Positions 36,504 to 44,482 of a stretch of 64,000 bases of DNA are shown one piece after another. The first letter of the stretch is position 1. Every line of letters starts with the position of its first letter. The translations under genes and the position numbers were made by a program. The stretch comes from Streptomyces sp. NRRL S-337 (lineage in GTDB: Bacteria > Actinomycetota > Actinomycetes > Streptomycetales > Streptomycetaceae), in the NCBI RefSeq assembly GCF_000720175.1, contig NZ_JOIX01000035.1:10813-74812 (forward strand), given 5' to 3'. The notes under the pieces are model-generated. The model was not told where the DNA came from. It saw nothing but the letters and a program-made list of their open reading frames with translations, and ran no database searches.

Positions 36504-37349
36504 ATGACCACCACCGCCACCCCCGCCGGACCCGCGGCCGGCCCCGCCATCCCCGCAGCCGAACTCGCCGTGATCGGCGGCAGCGGCTTCTACGAACTCC
36601 TCGCCGACGCCGAACGGATCACCGTCGACACCCCCTACGGCGAACCGTCCGACGTGATCACCCTCAGCGAGATCGGCGGCCGCCGCGTCGCCTTCCTGCC
36701 CCGCCACGGCCGCGGCCACGCCGTACCCCCGCACCGCATCAACTACCGCGCCAACCTCTGGGCGCTGCGCTCTCTGGGCGTCCGCCAGATCCTCGCCCCC
36801 TGCGCGGTCGGCTCGCTCCGCCCCGAACTGGGCCCCGGCGCCGTCGTCGTCCCCGACCAGCTCGTGGACCGCACGAGCGGCCGCGCCCAGACCTACTACG
36901 AGCGGGGCGCCGTCCACGTCTCGTTCGCCGACCCGTACTGCGCGCACGGCCGGGAAGCGGTCCTGGAGGCGGCCGCCGCCACCGGCACCGAGGCCACCGA
37001 CGGCGGCACCATGGTCGTCATCCAGGGACCCCGCTTCTCCACCCGCGCCGAATCCCAGTGGTACGCCGCGGCCGGCTGGTCCCTGGTCAACATGACCGGC
37101 CACCCCGAAGCGGTCCTCGCCCGCGAACTCGCCCTCTGCTACACCGCCGTGGCCCTGGTCACCGACCACGACGCGGGCATCGACGCCCACCAGAGCGTCT
37201 CCCAGGAAGAGGTCTTCAAGGTCTTCGCGCAGAACACCGAACGACTGCGCGCCCTCGTCCTGGAAACCCTCGACCGCCTCCCCAAGGAACGCACCTGCGG
37301 CTGCACCGCCACCCTCGCCGGCCTGGAGCTGCCGTTCGAACTGCCGTGA
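36504..37349 (+). CDS. mtnP: S-methyl-5'-thioadenosine phosphorylase
   Basis: 281 residues of the PNP/MTAP family. It phosphorolyses MTA to adenine and methylthioribose-1-phosphate, the substrate of MtnA, so no MTR kinase is needed. Visible motifs: GGSGFYEL, PRHGRGHAVPPHRINYRANL (phosphate and ribose site), IQGPRFSTRAES, NMTGHPEAVLARE and TDHDAGID with the base-binding Asp. ATG 36504 has GAGACAGGA upstream. Last gene of the salvage operon; an 8-bp hairpin (37350-37372) follows. Confidence 0.95.
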   Translation: MTTTATPAGPAAGPAIPAAELAVIGGSGFYELLADAERITVDTPYGEPSDVITLSEIGGRRVAFLPRHGRGHAVPPHRINYRANLWALRSLGVRQILAPCAVGSLRPELGPGAVVVPDQLVDRTSGRAQTYYERGAVHVSFADPYCAHGREAVLEAAAATGTEATDGGTMVVIQGPRFSTRAESQWYAAAGWSLVNMTGHPEAVLARELALCYTAVALVTDHDAGIDAHQSVSQEEVFKVFAQNTERLRALVLETLDRLPKERTCGCTATLAGLELPFELP

Positions 37350-37372
37350 CGGGCGGGCGAGCGCCCCGCCCG
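37350..37372 (+). terminator. Possible terminator after mtnP
   Basis: Eight-base arms 37350-37357 and 37365-37372 with a seven-base loop, starting right after the mtnP stop. No T-run; strength is uncertain. Confidence 0.4.
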
Positions 37373-37539
37373 GCTGCTCTGTCCGCCAGGTGGGCCCGGG
37401 GCCTGTGTGTGATCCGGGTCCTGTGGTGTGACATGCCGCAGGTGGCGTAATGGCGGGTCCGGGCCGTTCGGGCACGCGACGCTGAAGGGCCTTGAGCACG
37501 GTCGCAGGACCGTGCTCACGGTCGTGTCAGGAGCCCGTG

Positions 37540-38769
37540 GTGGACAGGTCGGGGATGGACGGTTCGGGGCCCGACCGGTCGCCCCGGCCGGTCATGGAAC
37601 GGATCCGCGGCGACCGCCGGCCGGGCCGCGGTCACCCGGCACCCCGCCACGCCGCGATCGTGGAGAACAGCGGCTTCGAGGTCCCCCGCCCGCCGGCCTG
37701 GATGCGCTGGCTGCCGGTCGGCTACGTCGCGCTGGTCCTGCTGCTCGAAACCGTCACCCCCACCGAATGGGCGGTCAGCTTCCTGCTCATCGCCCTCCCC
37801 GTGGTCGCCGCCTACACCCTGGGCCCCGTCAGCGTCGCCGCGGTGACCGCCTTCACCCTCGTCCTCGAAGGCGTGATCGCCGGCACCCCCTGCTGCACCG
37901 GCCACAACATCCACCAGCTCTGGGAGAACCACCACGTCGCCGCCTACATCGCCACCGCCCTCGTCGGCATCCTCGGCATCGCGCTGGCCGCCCACCGCCG
38001 CCGCCAGGAGCAGTCGCTGGTCCGCGCCAACTCGGTGGCCGAGGCCCTGATGCGCACCCTGCTCCGGCCGGTCCCGCACCAGGTCGGACACGTGCTCGCG
38101 GCCGGCCTCTACCGCTCGGGCGAGATCGGCACCATGGTCGGCGGCGACCTCTACGACATCCGCGCCACAAAGACCTGCGAACGCGCGATCATCGGCGATG
38201 TCCGCGGCAAGGGCCTGCGGGCCGTCCGCACCGTCGCCGACATCCTCGGCAGCTTCCGCGAGGCCGCCTACGACCAGGGGGACCTGCTCGGCGTCGCGGC
38301 CCGGATGGAACGCCGGCTCGCCCGCGAGGCCGCCGAACTCCACGACGACGAACTCTTCGTCACTGCCGTCCTGGTCGAGTACGACGCGGTGGCGGGCGAG
38401 GTGACGATCGTCAACCACGGCCACATCGAACCGGTGCTGATCTCCGACGGCGAGGTGACCCCCCTCCTCGGGCCCCCTGCCCTCCCGCTCGGCCTGGGCG
38501 CCCTCGCCGACGTGACCGCCACCGCCTACACCCACCGCTTCGCCCCCGGCGACGTCCTGCTCCTGTGCACCGACGGCCTGATCGAGGCCCGCGACCACAA
38601 CGGCGCCTTCTACCCCCTCCTCGACCGGCTCCGCCACCACTTCACCGACCGGCCCGCCCCCGGCCCCGCCGACGTCGTCGACTTCCTCAACACCGATCTG
38701 CCCCGCCACACCCGGATCTTCCACGACGACGTGGCCATCTTGGCCATCGCACCACAGGGGGCGCTGTAG
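37540..38769 (+). CDS. SpoIIE-type PP2C phosphatase with membrane domain
   Basis: About 409 residues. Three to four membrane helices occupy residues ~45-140 (LPVGYVALVLLLETV, VSFLLIALPVVAAYTLGPVSVAAV, YIATALVGILGIALA). The PP2C/SpoIIE domain follows with metal-binding motifs GGDLYDIRA, IGDVRGKGL, LLCTDGLIEARD and FHDDVAILAI. Such proteins dephosphorylate anti-anti-sigma factors and so switch on a sigma factor; the partner is not here. GTG 37540 has AGGAG six bases upstream; the frame is open to 37492. Probably outside the peptide cluster. Confidence 0.9.
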   Translation: MDRSGMDGSGPDRSPRPVMERIRGDRRPGRGHPAPRHAAIVENSGFEVPRPPAWMRWLPVGYVALVLLLETVTPTEWAVSFLLIALPVVAAYTLGPVSVAAVTAFTLVLEGVIAGTPCCTGHNIHQLWENHHVAAYIATALVGILGIALAAHRRRQEQSLVRANSVAEALMRTLLRPVPHQVGHVLAAGLYRSGEIGTMVGGDLYDIRATKTCERAIIGDVRGKGLRAVRTVADILGSFREAAYDQGDLLGVAARMERRLAREAAELHDDELFVTAVLVEYDAVAGEVTIVNHGHIEPVLISDGEVTPLLGPPALPLGLGALADVTATAYTHRFAPGDVLLLCTDGLIEARDHNGAFYPLLDRLRHHFTDRPAPGPADVVDFLNTDLPRHTRIFHDDVAILAIAPQGAL

Positions 38770-38930
38770 GGGCTGGTGTGAGGGAGGGGCTGGTGTGGGG
38801 TGGGGCTGGTGCGGGTGTGGGACTGGTGTGGGTGTGGGGGTGGGGCTGGTGTGGGGGACGGGAGGGTGAAGGGGAGGGATGGGTGTGGGGGAGCGGCTGG
38901 TGTGTGTGGAGGGGCCGTCGCGCCCGGGCT
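38770..38930 (+). repeat. G-rich degenerate repeat, phosphatase/TetR intergenic
   Basis: About 160 bases made almost wholly of G-runs and GGCTGGTGTG-like units on the plus strand, between the phosphatase stop and the TetR stop. No gene is seen. It could form G-quadruplexes and may end both convergent transcripts. Confidence 0.65.
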
Positions 38931-38942
38931 CCGTGGTGGGCC

Positions 38943-39866
38943 TCAGTGCCCGGCGGCCGGCCTTCGGGCAGCGCGCCGCCGCCGACCCACCGCGGCCCGC
39001 CCGGCGCCCGTAGACTCCCCCCGCTCTGTCACGCTGTCGTTGGTGTTGTTGTTGGGTTCGGTGCTGGTGCTGGTGCTGGTGCTGGTGCTGGTGCTGGTGC
39101 TGGTGCTGGTGGCGGTACCGGTGCTGGTGGCGGTACTAGTGGCGGTCCCGGTGCCGGACTCCGGTAGCACCGCCGACAACGGACGGAACGGCATCACCCC
39201 CGCGTACCCCACCAACCGGGAGAGCTGACGCCCCGCCAGCTCCCGCACCCCGGCCAGGTCCAGTCCCGGGTCATGGGCGGTGAGCCGTACCGACAGCCCG
39301 GCCAGCAGCGCCTGCGCCGCGGTGGCCACCTCGGCCGGCACGCAGTCGTGGAAAATCCCCTCGGCCAGCCCGGCGGCCACCGCATCGGCGACCGGCTGTT
39401 CCGTACGCCGGTTGAGCCGCGCCAGCGCCTCGGCGAGCTCCGGCGAGCCGGCCGCCCGCGACTCCAGCTCCGCCCACAGCCGTGCCTCCCGCACGTCGTC
39501 GTCGGTGAACGGCAGCGCGAAGTCGATCAGATCCGCCAGCCGCCGGTCCGCACCGGCCCGCCCCACCTCACCGGCGCCACGGGCCAGCCGCTGCTCGGCC
39601 CGGCTCAGCGAATGCGTCAGCGCCTCGGTCAGCAGCTGGGCCCGATTGGCGAAGTGGTAATGCACCAATGCCGTCGAGACCCCCGCCTGCCGCGCCACGT
39701 CCGCGATCCGCACCCCGTCGAAACCGTCCCGGGCGATCAACTCGACGGCGGCATCCAACACCCGCCCCCGCCGGTCCACCTGCTCGTGTTGATCCACCTC
39801 CGCTGCCTGTCGATCAACGTCGGCTTTCTGACGACCCACCTCTGCGCGACGGTCCGTGGAACCCAT
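38943..39866 (-). CDS. TetR family regulator with repeat-encoded C-terminal tail
   Basis: 307 residues from ATG 39866. The N-terminal helix-turn-helix is clear (RVLDAAVELIARDGFDGVRIADVARQAGVSTALVHYHF), followed by a TetR ligand domain with a TetR_C-like LLAGLSVRL stretch near residue 205. A normal protein would end around residue 230; this one continues through about 75 residues rich in alternating Ser-Thr, encoded by a hexanucleotide repeat (39061-39108), then a basic end. It is divergent from the agmatinase-like gene over two palindromes and should repress it and itself. Confidence 0.88.
   Translation of the reverse strand: MGSTDRRAEVGRQKADVDRQAAEVDQHEQVDRRGRVLDAAVELIARDGFDGVRIADVARQAGVSTALVHYHFANRAQLLTEALTHSLSRAEQRLARGAGEVGRAGADRRLADLIDFALPFTDDDVREARLWAELESRAAGSPELAEALARLNRRTEQPVADAVAAGLAEGIFHDCVPAEVATAAQALLAGLSVRLTAHDPGLDLAGVRELAGRQLSRLVGYAGVMPFRPLSAVLPESGTGTATSTATSTGTATSTSTSTSTSTSTSTSTEPNNNTNDSVTERGESTGAGRAAVGRRRRAARRPAAGH
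39061..39158. repeat. GTGCTG hexanucleotide repeat inside the TetR gene
   Basis: Eight perfect copies of GTGCTG (39061-39108) followed by degenerate relatives to about 39158. On the minus strand it reads as Ser-Thr dipeptides. Six-base units keep the frame when copy number changes. Confidence 0.95.
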
Positions 39867-39906
39867 GGCCCGATCCTTCCACACCGGGTATTGCCCACCC
39901 CCACAT

Positions 39907-39953
39907 CCTGACGTTAACGTCAGGACTCGACATCGGCTGACTTTAACGTCAGC
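39907..39953. promoter_or_regulatory. Two palindromic operators between TetR and ureohydrolase genes
   Basis: 39907-39924 is a perfect 18-bp palindrome (CCTGACGTT/AACGTCAGG); 39936-39953 is the same palindrome with one mismatched pair (GCTGACTTT/AACGTCAGC). Centres are 29 bases apart. The site sits just upstream of the TetR start and about 90 bases before the ureohydrolase ATG, the classic place for a TetR autoregulatory operator. Confidence 0.85.
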
Positions 39954-40042
39954 CCACCCATGCCGGCCCGCTATACCAGCCCGCCAGCCCAGCCCGCCAT
40001 GCCCACACGTCCCCACCGCCGATTCCCGCCTCCAAGGAATGG

Positions 40043-41095
40043 ATGGACGCCATGCCCCGCTACGGCTCGATGTTCGGTCCCGACATCACCTTCCTGGGGG
40101 TGGAGCGCTGCACCCTCGACGAGCCGGAGACCTACCGCGAAGCCGACGTGGTCATCGTCGGCGCCCCGTTCGACGGCGGGGTGAGCCACCGACCCGGCAC
40201 CCGCTTCGGCCCCCAGGCCATGCGGGCCACCGACTACAACGCCCATGACGGCTCCCGGCCCTCCCTCGCCGTGCGGGTGGACGCACTCGCCGATCTCCGC
40301 GTCCTCGACGCCGGGGACGTCGAAATGTTCGCCGGTGACATCGAGGGCAGCATCCAGGCCATCGAGGACGCGGTGGCCACCATCGCGGCGAGCGGCGCGA
40401 TACCCGTCGTCCTCGGCGGCGACCACACCATCGCGCTCCCCGACGTGACCGGCGTCGCCCGCACCCACGGCTTCGGCCGGGTGTCGATCATCCACTTCGA
40501 CGCCCACGCCGACACCGGGGACACCGAGTTCGGGCATCTGCACGGCCACGGCCAGCCCATGCGCCGCCTCATCGAATCCGGCGCCGCCCGTGGCGACCGC
40601 TTCCTCCAGATCGGCCTGCGCGGCTACTGGCCAGGCCCGGAGACCCTCGACTGGATGGCCGACCAGCACATGCGCTCGTACGAAATGAGCGAGATCACCG
40701 CCCGCGGCCTCGACGCCTGCCTGGAGGAGGCGATGGCCCTCGCCCTGGACGACTGCGACGCGGTCTTCCTCTCCGTAGACGTCGATGTCGTCGACCCCGG
40801 CATGGCCCCCGGCACCGGGACCCCCGAGCCGGGCGGCCTCACCTCGCGTCAACTCCTGGACGCGGTACGCCGCCTGGCCCTCGAACTCCCCCTGGCCGGC
40901 ATGGACGTGGTCGAGGTCTCCCCGCCCTACGACCATGCCGACATCACGGCCTACCTCGGCAACCGCATCGTCCTGGAAGCCCTCTCCGGCCTGGCTGCCC
41001 GCCGCCGCGGCGACACCTGGAACCCCTCCCGCCCCCTCCTCGACGGCCGCGGCACCCGCCCCACCCGCGACCGCCACGCACCGACCCGCCCCTGA
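40043..41095 (+). CDS. speB: Agmatinase / guanidino-acid ureohydrolase
   Basis: 350-residue binuclear manganese ureohydrolase that splits urea from a guanidino compound. Metal motifs are all present: LGGDHTIALP, HFDAHADTGD, and SVDVDVVDPGMAPGTGTPEPGG. The family includes agmatinase, guanidinobutyrase and guanidinopropionase, which cannot be separated reliably by eye; speB is a family-level symbol. SD AAGGA precedes ATG 40043 (ATG 40052 is possible). Its divergent TetR neighbour with twin operators suggests substrate induction. Polyamine synthesis also yields methylthioadenosine, but a link to the nearby mtn operon is speculative. Confidence 0.92.
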   Translation: MDAMPRYGSMFGPDITFLGVERCTLDEPETYREADVVIVGAPFDGGVSHRPGTRFGPQAMRATDYNAHDGSRPSLAVRVDALADLRVLDAGDVEMFAGDIEGSIQAIEDAVATIAASGAIPVVLGGDHTIALPDVTGVARTHGFGRVSIIHFDAHADTGDTEFGHLHGHGQPMRRLIESGAARGDRFLQIGLRGYWPGPETLDWMADQHMRSYEMSEITARGLDACLEEAMALALDDCDAVFLSVDVDVVDPGMAPGTGTPEPGGLTSRQLLDAVRRLALELPLAGMDVVEVSPPYDHADITAYLGNRIVLEALSGLAARRRGDTWNPSRPLLDGRGTRPTRDRHAPTRP

Positions 41096-41171
41096 CACCG
41101 CGAAGTGGCCCACCCGTAGGCCCGTCGCGAGCGCCGGTTCGTTATGGGTGCGGTCGCGTCCGCGTCCGCCC

Positions 41172-41726
41172 CTAAGCACCCCCTGCCCGAGCCTCCGTTC
41201 GCTGGTGTGCGTCGCGGGCGGCGTCCACGAAGTTCTCCAGGGCCGCCCAGAACGGGCGGTAGGCGGCATCGAACGCGTCACAGCCGTCGCCCTCACCGGC
41301 CAGCTCCTGCTTGACGGCCGCGTAGAACGGGCCCGTCGCCTTCTGGAGCGACAGCGCCGCGGCTGCGGCCGACGGCGGGCCCTCCAACTCGACGACACGC
41401 GCACAGCGACGGATCTTGGCGTACTCGGCCACCTCCCTGTCATGCAGCTCAGTCAGCGTCGCCGTCCGGTCATCGGAACCGGGTAGCCGCAGCGTCGCCG
41501 AAATCTCCCAGTACAACTCGCCCATGCGGTGTGTCTGTTCGATCAGGTCCAGGTACGCGGTGCGCCGGCTCTCGCGCAGCCGCTCGGCGCGTTGCGAGCG
41601 AGCGGCGATCTCCGCCTGGATCCGCGCCGCCTGCGCGCTGCCACGGCTGGTGACCCAACTGGCCAGCACCGCCGTGCCACCGGTTACCGCCGCGATTGCC
41701 AGAGTCCACAAGCTGCTGTCACCCAC
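41172..41726 (-). CDS. Hypothetical protein with one membrane helix
   Basis: 184 residues from GTG 41726. One N-terminal hydrophobic helix (LWTLAIAAVTGGTAVLASWV, about 5-24) is followed by a long charged, helix-prone region starting ARIQAEIAARSQRAERLRESRRTAYLDLIEQ. This is a common uncharacterised Streptomyces pattern: a small anchored cytoplasmic coiled-coil protein. I recognise no domain. No strong SD is visible; GTG 41735 is an alternative start. No functional link to neighbours. Confidence 0.75.
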   Translation of the reverse strand: MGDSSLWTLAIAAVTGGTAVLASWVTSRGSAQAARIQAEIAARSQRAERLRESRRTAYLDLIEQTHRMGELYWEISATLRLPGSDDRTATLTELHDREVAEYAKIRRCARVVELEGPPSAAAAALSLQKATGPFYAAVKQELAGEGDGCDAFDAAYRPFWAALENFVDAARDAHQRTEARAGGA

Positions 41727-41821
41727 CCGGCGCACAATACCCAGCCGCAGTCGCAGCCCAGCGGCCGCCCGACGCCCACATTCCGCGCCTGCTCGCCACC
41801 TGCTCGCCGTCGACCGAACCC

Positions 41822-42850
41822 TTACGACGGGAACTCGCCCGGCGGCACCTGACTCGTGGTCGCATTGCCGCCGATCACCTTGTTCAAGGTGAACGTCAGC
41901 ACCGTGTACTGCGTCCCACCGGAAACCTGGACGGTGCGGAAATTCGCCTTGTCGTCGAACTTCTCGAAGCTGCACTCCCGCGTGAAGGAGCTCTTCCGGC
42001 TGTTCCAGTCCTCTCCGGTCGTGAAGTACACGGTGTACGAACCGCTGTTGACGCTACGTATGGTGGTGTCGGACCCCTTACGTATGTAGACGGAGAAGGC
42101 CGTCCGCGTGCCTCGGGTCAACGTCACCACGGCATCGCTGCTCGTACCGTTCCGCACCGTCAGCCGACCCAGTCCGCCCCGGCTGCTGTCGCGTATGAAC
42201 GCGCCATTGGACAGCCGTCGGTGCTGCGCCTTTTCCGTACGTGGCAGCCGTAGCGTGGCGTCGTACCCCAGGCTCGTGAGCGCGCGGCCGGCCTCTCTCA
42301 CGCTCTTCGGGCTCTCCGCCGTATCGAGCGTCACGCGTGGCGAGTCGGCGCACCGGCCGCCACTTCCCCGTGCACTTCTGAGGTCCTGCCCCAATGCCCG
42401 TAGCGAAATGACGAGTTGTCCGTTGCCCGCGGTGGCGTTCTCCGGCGTACGGGCGGTCTCCAGGGCGTCCGCGGCCGCCTCGGCCTTACTGGCCGCCGAG
42501 TCCAGCGCCCGGTTCAGTGATCCGCCTTCCTCTGCCCGATCGACAGCGTGCAGCGCGCTGTTGAGCGGACCCAGGGCGTTGGTGAGGGCGTGACGATAGG
42601 ACTCCGGATCGACGCTCGGAGTGGGGGAGGAGCTGGGCGACGACGCCGCATCGGCCCTCGACGACCCACCGGACCCGCTCGCCCCGATCGAGCCACCGGC
42701 CCCGCTTCCCCCGTCCGACGAACAAGCCGACAGCGGGAGCGAGAGAGCGAGCACCGCCGCTCCGAGAGCGGCCCCTCGGCGCATACGCGCCCGTGCCCCC
42801 GACCTGCCCCGCAGAGACGGCGTACGCCGCACCCACATGTATCTGTTCAT
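41822..42850 (-). CDS. Lipoprotein of unknown function
   Basis: 342 residues. The N-terminus has arginines, a hydrophobic run and a lipobox (LSLPLSACSSDGG), so it should be exported and lipidated on the Cys near residue 43, then tethered by a Ser/Gly/Pro linker. Residues ~95-180 look helical (ALDSAASKAEAAADALETAR); the C-terminal part (VRNGTSSDAVVTLTRGTRTAFSVYIRKGS...) looks like a beta-sandwich. Family not recognised. ATG 42850 has GGGGGGA just upstream. Confidence 0.85.
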   Translation of the reverse strand: MNRYMWVRRTPSLRGRSGARARMRRGAALGAAVLALSLPLSACSSDGGSGAGGSIGASGSGGSSRADAASSPSSSPTPSVDPESYRHALTNALGPLNSALHAVDRAEEGGSLNRALDSAASKAEAAADALETARTPENATAGNGQLVISLRALGQDLRSARGSGGRCADSPRVTLDTAESPKSVREAGRALTSLGYDATLRLPRTEKAQHRRLSNGAFIRDSSRGGLGRLTVRNGTSSDAVVTLTRGTRTAFSVYIRKGSDTTIRSVNSGSYTVYFTTGEDWNSRKSSFTRECSFEKFDDKANFRTVQVSGGTQYTVLTFTLNKVIGGNATTSQVPPGEFPS

Positions 42851-43442
42851 GATCCCCCCTGGTCCCCCTGATTCCCCCGGTTCCCCGGTAACCCGGGCCC
42901 CCAATTCCCCTTGCGCTGTTATGTATTGCTGTATTGCTGTATTGCTCGGTATCTGAAGGGAACTCCTCAGGACCCTCAGCACCTCAGACCCGCGGAACCC
43001 TCAAGAACCTCAGAACCCTCAGGCCCCTCCGACTCGGAATCCCTGGAATCCCTCGGCGTCCCTCAAGTTCGGACGAATCCCTTGGTACGCCTTGTCATCC
43101 CTCGGTATCTCTCGCTATCCCTTGGTCTCCATCAGTACCCCCAGAGCCCCCCTGCTTTCGTCTGCCTTCCCTCAAGCTCCAGCCAGTACCTCAAGTCCCG
43201 CAAGCAACTCAAGTCTCTTGAGTCCCCGTGTCCCCCAGGCCCCCTGGATCATCCGCACTTCCGGCAACTGCCGAAAGGAACCGGATGCAGAACTAAGGCT
43301 TCTCCCAGCCGAGTTGACTGTCAAGGTTGCTCGTTCGGGGTGTGGATAACTTCGCCGCTCGCCGGAATTTCTACTTCCGTACCGGTGCGCCGGCCACCGG
43401 TGCGTAGGTCCGGCCACCGGTGCGTAGGTAGGGTCCGCTGCC
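42851..43442. other. 592-base gap with short degenerate repeats
   Basis: No gene supported. It begins with three exact copies of GTATTGCT (42923-42946), continues with many CCCTC(A/G)-rich 10-20 base degenerate repeats (about 42960-43250), and ends with a tandem 19-base direct repeat of period 20 (43391-43409 and 43411-43429) just before the PTS IIA gene. Confidence 0.6.
43391..43429 (+). repeat. Tandem 19-base direct repeat upstream of the PTS IIA gene
   Basis: Two identical 19-base copies (43391-43409, 43411-43429) with a one-base spacer, ending 13 bases before the start codon. Could be paired regulator sites or a slipped duplication covering the promoter. Confidence 0.8.
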
Positions 43443-43859
43443 ATGGCAGCGCTGAGTGATCTTCGCCCCCTTGCCGCTGCACGCCTGGACGCCCAGGTGG
43501 CGGACTGGCAGGAAGCGATCCGAACGGCCGGCGCATTGCTGGTGGAGACGGGGGCCACGACCGACGCGTCCACCGCCGAGATGATCCGTAACGTCGAGGA
43601 GAACGGGCCCTACATCGTCCTCGCCCCCGGCTTCGCCTTCGCCCACGCCCGCCCTTCACCCGCCGTCATCAGGACCGGGCTTTCGTGGGTCCGGCTGTCC
43701 CCACCGTTGGCGTTCGGGCACGAGACGAACGATCCGGTGACGTTGGTCGTGGGCCTTGCCGCACAGGACGCCGACGCGCACACGGCAGCGCTGGCCGCCC
43801 TCGCCCAGCTCCTGGCCGATCCGTCAACGGCACAGGCGGCAAGATCGCCCCGCCTGTAG
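43443..43859 (+). CDS. PTS IIA-type protein (fructose/mannitol/ascorbate class)
   Basis: 138 residues. Fold and phospho-accepting His (in PGFAFAHARPSPAV, near residue 68) match PTS EIIA of the Fru/Mtl/Ula class, which passes phosphate from HPr to a sugar-specific IIB. The usual NDPVTLVVGLAAQDADAHTAAL segment follows. No IIB or IIC gene is near, so it may serve a distant transporter or be regulatory. The C-terminus ends shortly after the last conserved helix; a small frameshift there cannot be excluded. Confidence 0.85.
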   Translation: MAALSDLRPLAAARLDAQVADWQEAIRTAGALLVETGATTDASTAEMIRNVEENGPYIVLAPGFAFAHARPSPAVIRTGLSWVRLSPPLAFGHETNDPVTLVVGLAAQDADAHTAALAALAQLLADPSTAQAARSPRL

Positions 43860-44029
43860 GTGCGCCGACCCCGCCTCCGCCCCCGTCCTCGGATGCCGGC
43901 TGAACGGCAGCGGAGCGGCTCCCCGCCCCGGGCCTGGGCTGTCCGGGGCGGGATGCTCGCGGGAGGTGAAACGCCGCGGCCCGGCGCGCGGTGCCTTCGC
44001 TATCTCGCACTCAGAGCTAAAATTGGGGC

Positions 44030-44482
44030 ATGGCCATGGGGGAGTTCCCCGATTCGCTCGCCGACGTCTTGGCCGGTGTCCAACGGCTGATCCGGCGCCG
44101 CCTGCGGGCCGGCCTCACTGCGCCCCCACTGCGCGGCGCCGAGGTGGAACTCCTGCGTCTGGTCGTGGCCCGCCCCGGCATCCGCGTCTCGGCCGCCGCG
44201 AAGGAGCTCTATCTCGCCGGCAACTCCGTCTCCACCCTCGTCAACCGGCTCAGCCGGACCGGCTATCTATGCCGTGAGACCGCGCCGGAGGATCGCCGCT
44301 CGGCCCTGCTGTATCCCACCCCGGCCGCCTGCGCGCGGCTGCACGACTGGGAAGTCCGCCGGAGCGCCCTCGTACGCGAACAGGTGGCACGGCTCTCCGA
44401 GGACGACAGGGCCGCCCTGGCCTCGGCTCTCCCGGCACTGCGCAGACTCGCCCACAACCTGCATGAGGAGGCGGAGGGCTGA
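44030..44482 (+). CDS. MarR family transcriptional regulator
   Basis: 150 residues, winged helix-turn-helix: GAEVELLRLVVARPGIRVSAAAKELYLAGNSVSTLVNRLSRTGYLCRETAPEDRRS is the DNA-binding region with the DRR wing. MarR proteins typically repress an adjacent efflux operon and release on ligand binding. The stop overlaps the ABC ATPase start (TGATG), so regulator and transporter are one transcript. Confidence 0.92.
   Translation: MAMGEFPDSLADVLAGVQRLIRRRLRAGLTAPPLRGAEVELLRLVVARPGIRVSAAAKELYLAGNSVSTLVNRLSRTGYLCRETAPEDRRSALLYPTPAACARLHDWEVRRSALVREQVARLSEDDRAALASALPALRRLAHNLHEEAEG

Noticed and set aside
18302..37349. An aminocarboxypropyl transferase or ACC/azetidine synthase that would explain the salvage operon
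   Set aside because: No such gene was found in the cluster; it may lie left of the window.
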